Assembly: GCF_030817495.1 (NCBI RefSeq)
Contig: NZ_JAUSZK010000001.1
Location: 5,721,001-5,785,000, forward strand
DNA length: 64,000 nucleotides
Source of the DNA: Streptomyces sp. V3I7
GTDB taxonomy: Bacteria; Actinomycetota; Actinomycetes; Streptomycetales; Streptomycetaceae
Reading direction: 5' to 3'
Shown here: positions 29,101 through 37,987 of the stretch, in pieces
Layout of the letters: each line of letters opens with the position of its first letter
Position numbering within the stretch: the first letter of the stretch is position 1
The notes under the pieces: generated by a model
What the model was told of the DNA's origin: nothing
Database searches by the model: none
Seen by the model: only the letters and a program-made list of their open reading frames with translations
Made by a program: the position numbers and the translations under genes

Positions 29101-30507
29101 TCAGTGGCCGAAGGTGAACCAGTTCAGGTTCGCGAAGTCGGCCGGCTGTCCGCTGGTGAAGGTCAGATAGACGTCGTGGGTTCCGGTCACGGAGCTGATG
29201 TTCGCCGGGACGGTCTGCCACGCCTGCCAGCCACCGGTGTTGGCGAGCGCGAAGCTGCCGATGGGTGCGTTCGTACGGCTGTCGAGGCGCACCTCGATCA
29301 GCCCGCTCACCCCGGCCGGGGCGCCGCTCGCCACCCGCGCGCGGAACTGGGTGGCGGGCGTCGAACCGAAGTTGACCCCCTTGTACTGGGCCCAGTCGCC
29401 GTTCGCCAGCCACCCGATGTTCTGCCCGCCGCCCGAGTCCGACGTCGCCTCGGTACTCACGCCGGACTGGCTGTCGTACGACTCCGCCTGGATCGTGCTG
29501 TAGGCGTCCCGGTTGCCGGTGGGCGGGGGAGTGGTGCCGCCGCCGTCGGACTGGAGCACCTGGACGTAGTCCACGACCATCGGGTGGCCCGGCTCCGTGC
29601 CCCCGTCCGGACCGCCGCCGAACGCGCCCGGGAAGCCGCCGCCCATCGCCACGTTGAGGATCAGGAAGTAACCGTGGTTGGTGGCGTTCGCCCACGTCGT
29701 CGCGTCGACCTGGTCGGCCCGCACGGTGTGGAAGTTGCTGCCGTCGACGTAGAAGCGGATCTCCTGGGGGCTGGTCGAGCGGTCCCACTCCATCGCGTAC
29801 GTGTGGAAGCCGGCCTGGCACGTCGCCCCGGGACAGGGCGTCGAGGCGCCGATGCCGGAGGTCTCGTTGCAGGGGCCGCCCGGGTTGGTGCCGCAGTGCA
29901 TCGTCGACCAGTTGGTGTTGAAGCCCTGGACGTTCTCCATGATGTCCAGCTCGCCCACGGCGGGCCAGTTCTGGTAGTTGCCCCGGTAGGGGCCGCCCAG
30001 CATCCAGAACGCCGGCCAGTAGCCCTTGGCGGCGGCGCCGGTCACGTTCGGCATCTGGATCCGCGCCTGCACGCGCAACTTGCCACCGGCCGGGGGCTGG
30101 AAGTCGGCACGAGTGCTCTCGATCCGCCCGGAGGTCCAGTGCCCGGAGCCGTCGCGGCGCGGGGTGATCTGAAGGTTGCCGTTGCCGTCGAGCGACACGT
30201 TGCTGGTGCTCGACGTCATCGTCTCCACCTCGCCCGTGCCCCAGTTGGCGGGGCCACCCGGGTACGAAGTGCCGGTGTCGTACTGCCAGTTGGAGGTGTT
30301 CACACCGGCGCCGGCCGACCCGTTGAAGTCGTCGAGGAAGACCTGCGACCAGCCGGCGGGGGGTGTGGGCGCGGAGGCGTTCGCGGGGAGGGTGGCGGCC
30401 AGTGTCAGGGTGAGGGCGCCGAGGGTGGCGGCGAGGGTGCGGCGGAGACGGTTCCGTCTGGGGAGGCGTATACGGGTGCGGGTGCGCGTACCGGAGGTTT
30501 CGTTCAT
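29101..30507 (-). CDS. Secreted GH16 endo-beta-1,3-glucanase with CBM6
   Basis: A 468-residue exported laminarinase-type enzyme. Residues 1-45 form an Arg-rich signal peptide ending near ANASA. The GH16 catalytic domain (about 50-315) carries the active-site motif GELDIMENV (E-x-D-x-x-E), with the nucleophile and acid/base glutamates. A Gly/Thr/Pro linker leads to a C-terminal CBM6-like module (YSTIQAESYDSQSG ... WAQYKGVNFG ... FTFGH). It degrades beta-1,3-glucans of fungal or plant walls outside the cell. ATG 30507 has GAGAGG upstream. A CebR-like palindrome lies 41 bp before the start. Confidence 0.95.
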   Translation of the reverse strand: MNETSGTRTRTRIRLPRRNRLRRTLAATLGALTLTLAATLPANASAPTPPAGWSQVFLDDFNGSAGAGVNTSNWQYDTGTSYPGGPANWGTGEVETMTSSTSNVSLDGNGNLQITPRRDGSGHWTSGRIESTRADFQPPAGGKLRVQARIQMPNVTGAAAKGYWPAFWMLGGPYRGNYQNWPAVGELDIMENVQGFNTNWSTMHCGTNPGGPCNETSGIGASTPCPGATCQAGFHTYAMEWDRSTSPQEIRFYVDGSNFHTVRADQVDATTWANATNHGYFLILNVAMGGGFPGAFGGGPDGGTEPGHPMVVDYVQVLQSDGGGTTPPPTGNRDAYSTIQAESYDSQSGVSTEATSDSGGGQNIGWLANGDWAQYKGVNFGSTPATQFRARVASGAPAGVSGLIEVRLDSRTNAPIGSFALANTGGWQAWQTVPANISSVTGTHDVYLTFTSGQPADFANLNWFTFGH

Positions 30508-30547
30508 GGGGACCTCTCGGGGGTGTGGGGGTGTGGAGCGCACGTAT

Positions 30548-30561
30548 TGAGAGCGCTCTCA
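30548..30561. promoter_or_regulatory. CebR-like (LacI-family) operator upstream of the glucanase
   Basis: TGAGAGCGCTCTCA is a perfect 14-bp palindrome. It differs from the CebR-box consensus TGGGAGCGCTCCCA at two symmetric positions. It lies just upstream of the GH16 gene, where a saccharide-responsive LacI-family repressor would block transcription. The identity of the regulator is inference. Confidence 0.65.
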
Positions 30562-30668
30562 CGGTGCGGTCAATGTGCTCCCGGTCGCGACGGGCGTCAA
30601 GAGTTAAAACGAGTAATGTCCTCGCGGTGCACGGGAGTTCACGCGCTGAAGTCACGCCGACAGGCCGG

Positions 30669-31400
30669 TCATATGGGCCAGGGCTGCACGTACCCCTCCC
30701 GCAACGGCCCGCCGAGAAGGTCGAGAACCTGCTCGGCCGCGGCGGCGAGCGGAGCCGGGTCGGCCTGCGCGGCCACGGCCAGATGCCCCTCCAGCAGGGC
30801 CTTGCCCCGGACCGGGTCGGCCTCCAGCAGCCTGCGCGGCAGCCACTTGCCGATGCCTTCCCACGCGCCGTGGTGCGCGGTGAGGAGATGTGCCGCCTCG
30901 CGCAGAGTGAAGTCGGCGAGCGCGAGCTGCTCGAACCGGTCGGTGGGCGGGGTGTCGAGCAGGTCGTCCATGAAACAGGTGAGCCCGTAGCGCCCGCGCT
31001 GCCACTCGGCGGGGGCGAGCGGAGGAGGGCCGGCGGCGAGAACCGCCCGCGCCTGTTCGCGTGTTCGGGACAGATGACCGTGGGGATCGAGCAGAGGCAT
31101 CCCCTGGTCATAGATGAAAAGGACCGTGCCCCGGCGACGGGCACGGTCCCACTCGAAGAACTCCGGTATGTCGTCGAGGCTGTTCAGGAACAGCTCCGCC
31201 AACCGCCCCTCGTGCCGTATGACTTCACGGCGGCTGGTCTCCGAGTCCGGCAGGAGCACGGCCACGTCCAGGTCGCTGCTCGCCGAGGCGCGGCCTTGCG
31301 CGACCGAGCCGCCCAGCACCGCGCCCAGGGCGTGCGGGAAGCGGCTCGTGACCAGACGCAGGGCCTGGGCGGCGGGATTCCCCGGGGTGTTCGCGTTCAT
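30669..31400 (-). CDS. Nucleotidyltransferase-domain protein
   Basis: A 243-residue protein with a minimal nucleotidyltransferase fold. The signature GGSVAQGRASASSDLDVAVLL (G-S/G-x...-S-D-x-D, about residues 27-48) supplies the metal-binding aspartates. A C-terminal helical region (about 120-240) resembles the HEPN-like or kanamycin-nucleotidyltransferase helper domain. It could nucleotidylate a small molecule or protein. No antitoxin or toxin partner adjoins it. A longer N-terminus to 31451 is open, but ATG 31400 fits the motif spacing better. Confidence 0.8.
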   Translation of the reverse strand: MNANTPGNPAAQALRLVTSRFPHALGAVLGGSVAQGRASASSDLDVAVLLPDSETSRREVIRHEGRLAELFLNSLDDIPEFFEWDRARRRGTVLFIYDQGMPLLDPHGHLSRTREQARAVLAAGPPPLAPAEWQRGRYGLTCFMDDLLDTPPTDRFEQLALADFTLREAAHLLTAHHGAWEGIGKWLPRRLLEADPVRGKALLEGHLAVAAQADPAPLAAAAEQVLDLLGGPLREGYVQPWPI

Positions 31401-31627
31401 GGGCGCACATCGTGCCAGGAACGGGCGTTGGGCGGGAGGATGACGGCTCAACCGGACGGTCCCCGCCCGGAGTTGCCCGTAGTTGATGGGCAGGGGCAGG
31501 TTGGATCAGGGTCCGGCGACGCCATCGCGGCGCGGCGGTCCCGCGCGGACGCAGGAACGTCGCGGCGACGAGGCGCCGACAAGGATGACGGTGACGGCGA
31601 TGCCGACGCCGATCGGGCTCGGCGTAC

Positions 31628-32149
31628 TCAGGACCGAGCGGGCTGATTGGCGATGAGCAGGGTGGTGTCCGCGGAGCGGAAGCCCAGGCGGGCATAGATG
31701 CGAGCGACCCGGTCCTCGGCGTAGGCGAGAAAGACGGTGCGTACGCCGTGGTTGCGGGCGTGGGTGGCCAGGGCCGCCGTGACGGCGGCGGCCAGGCCCT
31801 GGCGGCGGGCGGTGGGAAGGGTGCCGACGCCGCTGATCTCGGTGGTGCCGTTCGCGGGGTGGTAGTGGCCGCAGGCGAGGGGCGTACCGTCCGGGGCGAG
31901 CGCGGCGACGAGGACCTTGTGACCGGCGCGGAGGCTGGGGCGGACCGTCTCGACGGTACCGTCTTGGGTCAACTCCTCCGTGATGAGCCGCAGTTCCGGT
32001 CGATCGGCGGTGCTGGTCGCGGCTGCGAAGGCCAGGCGGGGGAGGGCGAGGGCGGCGGGCAGCGCCGGATCGTCGGCGGTCAGAGCGCGGATCGTGACGC
32101 CGTCGGGGAGGGGCGGCGGCGCCAGGGGGTGTCCGGGGTCGAGGACCAT
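31628..32149 (-). CDS. GNAT-family N-acetyltransferase, probably 5'-truncated
   Basis: The 173-residue C-terminal part is an intact GNAT domain, with acetyl-CoA motif GVGTLPTARRQGLAAAVTAAL near 115 and a C-terminal VRTVFLAYAEDRVARIYARLGFR. Upstream, the frame continues to about 32245 with the recognisable residues GPLRLFVRG and GLPVLERPLMVLD. In the two-part family I recall, these are normally about 80 residues further apart, so an internal deletion is likely. No good start with a ribosome site exists upstream. It may be a functional short protein or a pseudogene. Confidence 0.6.
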   Translation of the reverse strand: MVLDPGHPLAPPPLPDGVTIRALTADDPALPAALALPRLAFAAATSTADRPELRLITEELTQDGTVETVRPSLRAGHKVLVAALAPDGTPLACGHYHPANGTTEISGVGTLPTARRQGLAAAVTAALATHARNHGVRTVFLAYAEDRVARIYARLGFRSADTTLLIANQPARS

Positions 32150-32297
32150 CAACGGGCGTTCCAGCACCGGAAGTCCGACGGACTCGATACGGCCGCACAG
32201 CGCCCGCCGCAGGCGGCCACGTACGAACAGCCGCAGCGGGCCGTGTTGTTGGTAGCTTGGCGTGGTCGGTGATGTGCGAGTCGGAGGTGGAGCGTTG

Positions 32298-33044
32298 GTG
32301 GCGGAGGTCGTCGTCAGGACCGGGCTCAGGTACGGGCCCAGTGGCAAGCTCATGGACGTCTATCAGCCCGCCGGCGCGTCGCAGCCCGCGCCCGCGATCC
32401 TGCTCTGGCACGGCCGCGGCCCCGACGAGAGGGACGTCCTCGCACCGCTGGCCCGTGCCGCGGCGGAGCGGGGCATCGTCGTCCTGGTACCGGACTGGCG
32501 CCCCGACGCCCCCGACGGCGGGCGAGCCCACCTGAGGGAATCGGTCGCCTTCGTCCGGCAGAACGTGGCCGGCTTCGGCGGTGATCCCGAGCGCGTGGTG
32601 CTCGCCGGCTGGTCGCTGGGCGGCAAGGCCGCCGTGGCCGCCACCGTGAACCCCACCGCCTTCGGTGAGAACTGGCGGCCGCAGGCGGTGGTGGGAATCG
32701 CCGGGTTGTACGGATCATCGGCGCCCAGCACCGGAACCGCTCCGATCGACGACCTCCGCGCCGGCGCTGCCCTGCCCCCTGTGCCGGTGTGGCTGGTGCA
32801 CGGCACCACCGACGACGTGGTCGACGCGGAGCGCTCGCGCGAACTGCGCACGGTCCTTGAGGAGCAGGGCTGGCCGGTGACGCTCCACGAGGTCACGGCC
32901 GATCACGCCGGCGTCGTCCTGACGGAGTTCGTCCCCGGGCGGGACCGGTGCCTGCCCAGCACCGTCGAGCAGGTGATCGAGGCGGGGTCCGTGACCGTCG
33001 ACGTACTGGCGCGCGCCGCTGAAGTCCTCCTCATCGCGGAGTAG
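32298..33044 (+). CDS. Alpha/beta hydrolase (esterase/lipase-like)
   Basis: A 248-residue alpha/beta-hydrolase-fold protein. The oxyanion-hole region is ILLWHGRGPDE and the nucleophile elbow GWSLGG (Ser near 103). A late Asp in HGTTDDVVDAERS and His in TADHAGV complete a plausible Ser-Asp-His triad. There is no signal peptide, so it is probably cytoplasmic. GTG 32298 follows GGAGGTGGAG; TTG 32295 is an alternative. It is divergent from the truncated acetyltransferase gene. The natural ester substrate is unknown. Confidence 0.85.
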   Translation: MAEVVVRTGLRYGPSGKLMDVYQPAGASQPAPAILLWHGRGPDERDVLAPLARAAAERGIVVLVPDWRPDAPDGGRAHLRESVAFVRQNVAGFGGDPERVVLAGWSLGGKAAVAATVNPTAFGENWRPQAVVGIAGLYGSSAPSTGTAPIDDLRAGAALPPVPVWLVHGTTDDVVDAERSRELRTVLEEQGWPVTLHEVTADHAGVVLTEFVPGRDRCLPSTVEQVIEAGSVTVDVLARAAEVLLIAE

Positions 33045-33097
33045 TTCGGCTGTCGATCGTGATCGATCGGTACAGCGTTCACGATCAGGTTGACACC

Positions 33098-33124
33098 GGC
33101 GCGGGGAGTATCGCGCTCCGCGCC
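33098..33124. terminator. Hairpin between convergent hydrolase and phosphodiester glycosidase genes
   Basis: GGCGCGG...CCGCGCC-type arms with a small bulge and a loop of about 7 bases lie in the 85-bp gap between two convergent genes. It is a probable bidirectional terminator. Confidence 0.5.
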
Positions 33125-33129
33125 GTGCG

Positions 33130-34743
33130 TCAGTCGGTGCGGCCGGGCAGTACCTGGATCGTGCCGCCCACCGCGCGCTCGCCCGTCGCGTCCGACGGGT
33201 GGTTGACGAGAACGCCGCCCACCGCCATGGCGGTTGAGCCGCCGCCGTCGAGGTTGAGGGCGTCCACGGCGTCGATGGAGCGCATGAAGTCGGCGGCTTC
33301 TTCGAGGGTGAAGCCCTCGCTGCCGTCGGTCTGGCGGCCGTCCACCGTGGCGAGGATCAGTCTGCCCGCGGCGTCGACGCCGGCCATGGTGCGTGGCTGG
33401 CGGACGTTCGACCAGGCGTAGCCGAAGGAAAGGTCCTTCGGGTCGAGGACGCCCTCGGCGGCCGCGTCGATGTGGTTACGGCCGTTCGTCACGAGGGTGG
33501 GGGCGGCGCTGACGATGCTGTCGTCCTGGTCGAGCTCCACGCGCTTGCCGTTCGTGTCGCGGACATCCTCGTCCACGCCGATCCGCTGTCCCGTGCGGGC
33601 GTGAGCCGTCAGCCAGTCGCCGGCCGAGCCGATGCCCTGGAGCACCCGGCCATGCGCCGGGACGGAGCCACCCCGCGAACCCGCCGACACCACATGCCCG
33701 TCGGCATCCAGCACTACCTGCGTGCCGGGTCCGGTGGGCAATGGCGCGCCGAACTCGTCGGTGAACAGCACCAGTTCGTCGCTCGCGTGACAGGTCACGT
33801 CCTGCCAGGGCAGTTCACTCGGGGACGCTCCCGGTCGTCCGCAGTCCCGGACGAGACCGGGCACCCGGTTGATGCCCTGCGCCTGGTACGTGACGGCCTT
33901 GCTCGCGCGTACCGTGACGGTCGTCGTCAGGTCCGCCACCCGTACGTGCCGGCCGCCGTCTGCGATGATCAGCGACGCGCGCGACCCGGCGGCCATCGAC
34001 TGCAGTTCGCCGCGGTCCGCGCTGAGGCCCGACTGCGTGCCCTGCACGCCGTCGGCGTCGGACGTGACGAAGAAGCCCGCGTTGACCCCCACCAGGGAGC
34101 CCAGCTTCGCGGCGACCGACGATGTGGTGACGCGCTGGGCGACGTTGCCGTCATGGGTGCCCTCGACGGTCCCGGTGAACCTGCGCGGGTCGATGACCGC
34201 GACGTGCACGTTCTCGCGGTCGGCGGGTTGCTCGGCGTCGTAGCCGGTCCAGGTGACGGCGGGGTGGAAGCCCGCGGTGATCTTCGTGGCGGCACTCTGG
34301 GCGTCCGCCTGGGTGGCGTACGAGCCGACGCGCACTCGCTGACCCATGTCCCCGTGCGGGGTGTCGGCGTAGCGGGGCCAGCGCACCGTCTCCACGCGCG
34401 GCGCGAAGCCGGCGGTGCGCAACTTCGCCGCCGTGTCGTCGGCCCAGGACCGCGGCCCGACCGCCGCCCAGGTCGCGGCGCCGGTGAGGCGGCTCGTGGC
34501 CGGGGCCTGGACGGTGACCGTCCAGACCGGCCGGGCGTCGCCGTTCTCGATGGTGGCGCTGCGCACTTGGACGCCCGGAGCGACGTACTTGGTCGTCCAC
34601 GTCACGCCTTCTGCGGACTGCTGCACGCCGTCCGCGGCCTGCGCCGACTGCCAGACGCCGCCCAAGGCGACGACAGCACACACCGTGGCGGCGCTCAGCA
34701 GGACGCGTGCCCGTCCGGCGTACCGGGTGTCCTTGTGACCCAT
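33130..34743 (-). CDS. Secreted phosphodiester glycosidase-family protein (NAGPA domain)
   Basis: A 537-residue exported protein. Residues 1-37 are a signal peptide (RVLLSAATVCAVVALGGVWQSAQA). About 100-165 resembles a SPOR/sporulation-related repeat (TAGFAPRVETVRW ... GSYATQADAQSAATKITAGF). The C-terminal phosphodiester glycosidase (NAGPA) domain holds the conserved GVNAGFF and NLDGGGSTAM motifs (about 510). The family includes enzymes that uncap GlcNAc phosphodiesters and proteins acting on cell-wall or exopolysaccharide components. Its exact substrate is unknown. It converges on the hydrolase gene. Confidence 0.9.
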   Translation of the reverse strand: MGHKDTRYAGRARVLLSAATVCAVVALGGVWQSAQAADGVQQSAEGVTWTTKYVAPGVQVRSATIENGDARPVWTVTVQAPATSRLTGAATWAAVGPRSWADDTAAKLRTAGFAPRVETVRWPRYADTPHGDMGQRVRVGSYATQADAQSAATKITAGFHPAVTWTGYDAEQPADRENVHVAVIDPRRFTGTVEGTHDGNVAQRVTTSSVAAKLGSLVGVNAGFFVTSDADGVQGTQSGLSADRGELQSMAAGSRASLIIADGGRHVRVADLTTTVTVRASKAVTYQAQGINRVPGLVRDCGRPGASPSELPWQDVTCHASDELVLFTDEFGAPLPTGPGTQVVLDADGHVVSAGSRGGSVPAHGRVLQGIGSAGDWLTAHARTGQRIGVDEDVRDTNGKRVELDQDDSIVSAAPTLVTNGRNHIDAAAEGVLDPKDLSFGYAWSNVRQPRTMAGVDAAGRLILATVDGRQTDGSEGFTLEEAADFMRSIDAVDALNLDGGGSTAMAVGGVLVNHPSDATGERAVGGTIQVLPGRTD

Positions 34744-34890
34744 GGCTTCCTCTCGTTCCCACGTTCAGCGGCCGCACGAGCGGAGCCCTTCGGGCCACCT
34801 TCTGCGGATGATCAGAACCGGCGAGCGGAACAGCGTCCGTACTCAGGGGCGATGCTCAGGGGAACAGTGGCAGAACAACCGCTCCCTCGG

Positions 34891-35142
34891 TCAGGCCCGC
34901 CCCGCGTACGTCACGAAGGCACCCCACGCCGCAGGGGAGAGCGCCAGCTGCGCCCCCTGCCTGTCCTTGGAGTCGCGGACGTGGACCGTGCCGGGGCAGG
35001 TGGCGACCTCGACGCAGTCGCCCTGACTGCCACTGCTGTAGGTGGACTTGCGCCAGGAGAGGGCGATCTCCACGCAGTCGTCGCCCTGCGAGCCGCTGTA
35101 GCTGCTCTTGAACCAGGCCAGTTCGGACGTGCCGCTGCTCAT
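34891..35142 (-). CDS. DUF397 protein with duplicated N-terminal half
   Basis: An 83-residue DUF397 protein, the small partner commonly encoded beside XRE/DUF5753 regulators in actinomycetes. The canonical block WRKSTYSSGSQGDCVEVA...VRDSKD is present once in full and once as an extra partial copy upstream (WFKSSYSGSQGDDCVEIA), so the N-terminal half is duplicated. ATG 35142 has GAGGAG upstream. It follows a decayed XRE/DUF5753 gene by 32 bp, its expected operon partner. Confidence 0.88.
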   Translation of the reverse strand: MSSGTSELAWFKSSYSGSQGDDCVEIALSWRKSTYSSGSQGDCVEVATCPGTVHVRDSKDRQGAQLALSPAAWGAFVTYAGRA

Positions 35143-35173
35143 AGCGCTCCTCGCATCCGCTCCAGCAGGGTCC

Positions 35174-35710
35174 TTACAGTGCTCGGCGCAGGCTTCCACC
35201 TGCACGCCCACGCCACTCCCACCACGCGACCCCGGGCGGTAGGACCACGGCACGGGCGCCCGAGACCGTTTTCCACCAGGGCCGAAAACCCGGCCCCACC
35301 CACGAAAACCTTAAGCTCTCAGAGACGCTTCTGGAGTCCTCGGGGGTGAGGGCCTGCGAGCGCAGTTTCGCATATCGCTGGTGAAGTACGCTGATCGCTT
35401 TCCGGTCGGAGATGAGACGGCCGTTCTCCTGCCCCTCCGAGTACGTGAACCACCGGTTGTCCGGAGTCTCCAGCAGTCGCAACGGGCCAGCCATGCCCGG
35501 GTGTTCGGGCTGCCGCAGCGGCATGATCTGCACCTGCACGTTCCAGTGCCGGTCGATCGCGAACATCTCCAGCAGATGGTCCAGCAGCTCCCGCGTGACG
35601 TCCTCCCCGCCCGTGTGCCGCTCCAGCACCGCCTGTTCGACGATGAAACTGAACCCGCACGGCGGCTGCCGTCGCGTCGACAGGCGGTCTCCTGGCTGCC
35701 CCGATGGCAG
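35174..35710 (-). pseudogene. 5'-truncated XRE/DUF5753 regulator remnant
   Basis: The frame encodes the DUF5753 ligand-binding half: FSFIVEQAVLERHTGGEDVTRELLDHLLEM, MAGPLRLLETPD and YSEGQENGRLISD, with the terminal ALTPEDSRSV. The N-terminal helix-turn-helix half, normally about 130 residues, is absent; the frame upstream of about 35695 (GDRLSTRRQPP) is unrelated. The C-terminus also runs about 40 residues beyond the usual end. It looks like the remains of the regulator that paired with the DUF397 gene. Confidence 0.65.
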
Positions 35711-35903
35711 ACCTTCGTGAGTGTGGAGGCCGGGGGCCATTCTGCATGGCGGGATCATGGCGCGTTGCGCTGGCTGGACCTGGTGGGTGACAAGTACGAA
35801 TCGAGTCGGAGGGGTGGCGGCCGGTCGCGCTGAAGTAATCGAGTCGGCCGAAAGTCGCACGGATCAGAAGCAGTTGACCGGGCCACCGCGAGATCATCTC
35901 CCC

Positions 35904-36602
35904 ATGGCTGAGATCGTGTTGATGTCGGATCCGAGGGTCGCTGCCGTGCCGGTTCGGGAGTGCGGGGAGGGGCTCGTGGACGTCCGGCGGGACAGCCCTC
36001 TGCTGGTCGACAGCCGGAAGTGGCATGACTCCGCCGGTGCCTTCACCCACCTGCGGGACGGGGTGCTCGGGCGGCTGCTCAAGGCGCAGGAGCAACTGTC
36101 GGACGGCGTGCGGCTGTTGTTCGTCGAGGGGTACCGTCCGCCGTCCCTCCAGCGCCGCTACTTCGACAAGTACGTCGCCCAGTTGCGCGCCGAGCATCCC
36201 GACTGGTCCGCCGGACGGATTCGCTCGGCCGCCAGCCGCTACGTCTCCCCGCCCGAGATCGCCCCGCACAGCGCCGGTGCCGCGGTCGACGTCACCCTCG
36301 TCGACGCCGACGGGCGCGAACTGGACCTCGGCACCCGGATGAACGCGACCCCCGAGGAGAGCGACGGCGCCTGCTACACGCACGCCGACAACATCACCCC
36401 CGAGGCCGGCGCCCACCGCGACATCCTCGGCGCGGCCCTCACGGCCGCCGGGCTCGTCAACTACCCCACGGAGTGGTGGCACTGGTCGTACGGGGACCGG
36501 TACTGGGCCCTGATGACCGGAGCGGAGGCGGCCCTCTACGGCCCCACGGAACTCGACGGGCGGGGGCCGGCTGAGGCTCCGGGGTCCCATGCCCGCGGAT
36601 GA
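35904..36602 (+). CDS. VanX-like M15 D-Ala-D-Ala dipeptidase
   Basis: A 232-residue zinc dipeptidase of peptidase family M15 (VanX type). Zinc and catalytic motifs are readable: RPPSLQRR, the HSAGAAVDVTLVD block (H-x6-D, near 115-125), and the late EWWHWSYGDRYW (Glu and His, near 198-202). It should hydrolyse D-alanyl-D-alanine or related dipeptides, for cell-wall recycling or glycopeptide tolerance. No vanHA or vanRS genes adjoin, so true vancomycin resistance is not implied. No signal peptide is visible. An internal ATG at 35922 is an alternative start. Confidence 0.9.
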   Translation: MAEIVLMSDPRVAAVPVRECGEGLVDVRRDSPLLVDSRKWHDSAGAFTHLRDGVLGRLLKAQEQLSDGVRLLFVEGYRPPSLQRRYFDKYVAQLRAEHPDWSAGRIRSAASRYVSPPEIAPHSAGAAVDVTLVDADGRELDLGTRMNATPEESDGACYTHADNITPEAGAHRDILGAALTAAGLVNYPTEWWHWSYGDRYWALMTGAEAALYGPTELDGRGPAEAPGSHARG

Positions 36603-36615
36603 GTAGGCTGCCCGC

Positions 36616-37962
36616 GTGAGACTCACGATTCTCGGCGGCGGTGGATTCCGGGTACCCCTTGTCCACGGGGCCCTCCTGGCGGACCGGGGGGAGGGGCGGG
36701 TCACGCAGGTCGTGCTGCACGACCTCGACGCCGGGCGGTTGTCCGCGGTGGCCCGGGTCTTGGCCGAGCAGGCCGCCGGCATCCCCGACGCGCCCCAGGT
36801 CACCGCCACCACCGACCTCGACGAGGCGCTGCGTGGGGCCGACTTCGTGTTCTCCGCGATCCGGGTCGGCGGGCTGGAGGGGCGCGCCGAGGACGAGCGG
36901 GTCGCGCTGGCCGAGGGCGTGCTCGGGCAGGAGACGGTCGGGGCGGGCGGCATCGCGTACGGGCTGCGGACCGTGCCCGTGGCCGACGACATCGCCCGGC
37001 GCGTGGCGCGGCTGGCGCCGGACGCCTGGGTCATCAACTTCACCAATCCGGCCGGGCTCGTCACCGAGGCCATGTCCCGCCATCTCGGCGACCGCGTCAT
37101 CGGCATCTGCGACTCACCGGTCGGACTCGGGCGCCGGATCGCCCGGGTGCTGGGCGCCGCGCCGCAGGACGCCTGGATCGACTACGTCGGCCTCAACCAC
37201 CTCGGCTGGGTACGGGGGCTCCGCATCGGCGGCCGGGACGAACTGCCGCGCCTGCTCGTCGACCCCGCACTGATCGGATCGTTCGAGGAGGGGCGGCTCT
37301 TCGGGACGGAGTGGATCCAGTCCCTCGGTGCCGTTCCCAACGAGTATCTGCACTACTACTACTTCAACCGCGAGGCCGTACGGGCCTATCAGGAGGCCGC
37401 CAAGACCCGAGGGGCCTTCCTGCGCGACCAACAGGCCACGTTCTACGAGGAGATGAGCAACCCTCGCGACCCCAGCGCCTCCGCCCTGCTCGCCTGGGAA
37501 CGGACCCGCGCCGAGCGCGAGGCGACGTACATGGCGGAGAACCGGGAGGCGGCGGGCGCGGGGGAGCGTGAGGCCGACGACCTCTCCGGGGGCTACGAGA
37601 AGGTGGCGCTCGCGCTGATGCGGGCCATCGCACGTGACGAGCGGACGACGCTGATCCTCAACGTCCGCAACCGGGGCACGCTTTCGGCGCTGGACGAGGA
37701 CGCCGTGATCGAGGTCCCGTGTCTCGTCGACGCCAACGGCGCGCATCCCGTCGCGGTCGATCCGTTGCCCGGCCACGGCACGGGGCTGGTCTGCGCGGTC
37801 AAGGCGGTCGAGCGTGAGGTGCTGTCGGCGGCCGAGTCCGGCTCCCGTACGACGGCCGTGAAGGCCTTCGCGCTGCACCCGCTGGTCGACTCGGTGAACG
37901 TCGCCCGCAGGCTGGTCGAGGGCTACACCCAGGTCCATCCGGGGCTCGCGTATCTGAAGTGA
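36616..37962 (+). CDS. Family 4 glycoside hydrolase (6-phospho-beta-glucosidase type)
   Basis: A 448-residue GH4 enzyme that uses NAD+ and a divalent metal. The Rossmann start LTILGGGGFRVP is typical, NFTNPAGLVTEAM and GICDSP (Cys ligand near 160) supply the metal site, and GLNHLGWVRG contains the catalytic-site His. The sequence is close to actinobacterial 6-phospho-beta-glucosidases acting on PTS-delivered disaccharides. It begins with GTG 13 bp after the dipeptidase stop and may share its transcript. The exact substrate, cellobiose- or chitobiose-phosphate, is not readable. Confidence 0.92.
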   Translation: MRLTILGGGGFRVPLVHGALLADRGEGRVTQVVLHDLDAGRLSAVARVLAEQAAGIPDAPQVTATTDLDEALRGADFVFSAIRVGGLEGRAEDERVALAEGVLGQETVGAGGIAYGLRTVPVADDIARRVARLAPDAWVINFTNPAGLVTEAMSRHLGDRVIGICDSPVGLGRRIARVLGAAPQDAWIDYVGLNHLGWVRGLRIGGRDELPRLLVDPALIGSFEEGRLFGTEWIQSLGAVPNEYLHYYYFNREAVRAYQEAAKTRGAFLRDQQATFYEEMSNPRDPSASALLAWERTRAEREATYMAENREAAGAGEREADDLSGGYEKVALALMRAIARDERTTLILNVRNRGTLSALDEDAVIEVPCLVDANGAHPVAVDPLPGHGTGLVCAVKAVEREVLSAAESGSRTTAVKAFALHPLVDSVNVARRLVEGYTQVHPGLAYLK

Positions 37963-37987
37963 CGCTCCTCGGTGGCCAAATGACGGC

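Noticed and set aside
31497..31627. Small gene with a hydrophobic stretch between the nucleotidyltransferase and acetyltransferase genes
   Set aside because: Only a short hydrophobic run (VGIAVTVILVGA) without start codon, ribosome site or conserved length.
35904..36602. Vancomycin-resistance cluster
   Set aside because: The VanX-like dipeptidase is alone; no vanH, vanA or vanRS homologues adjoin it.
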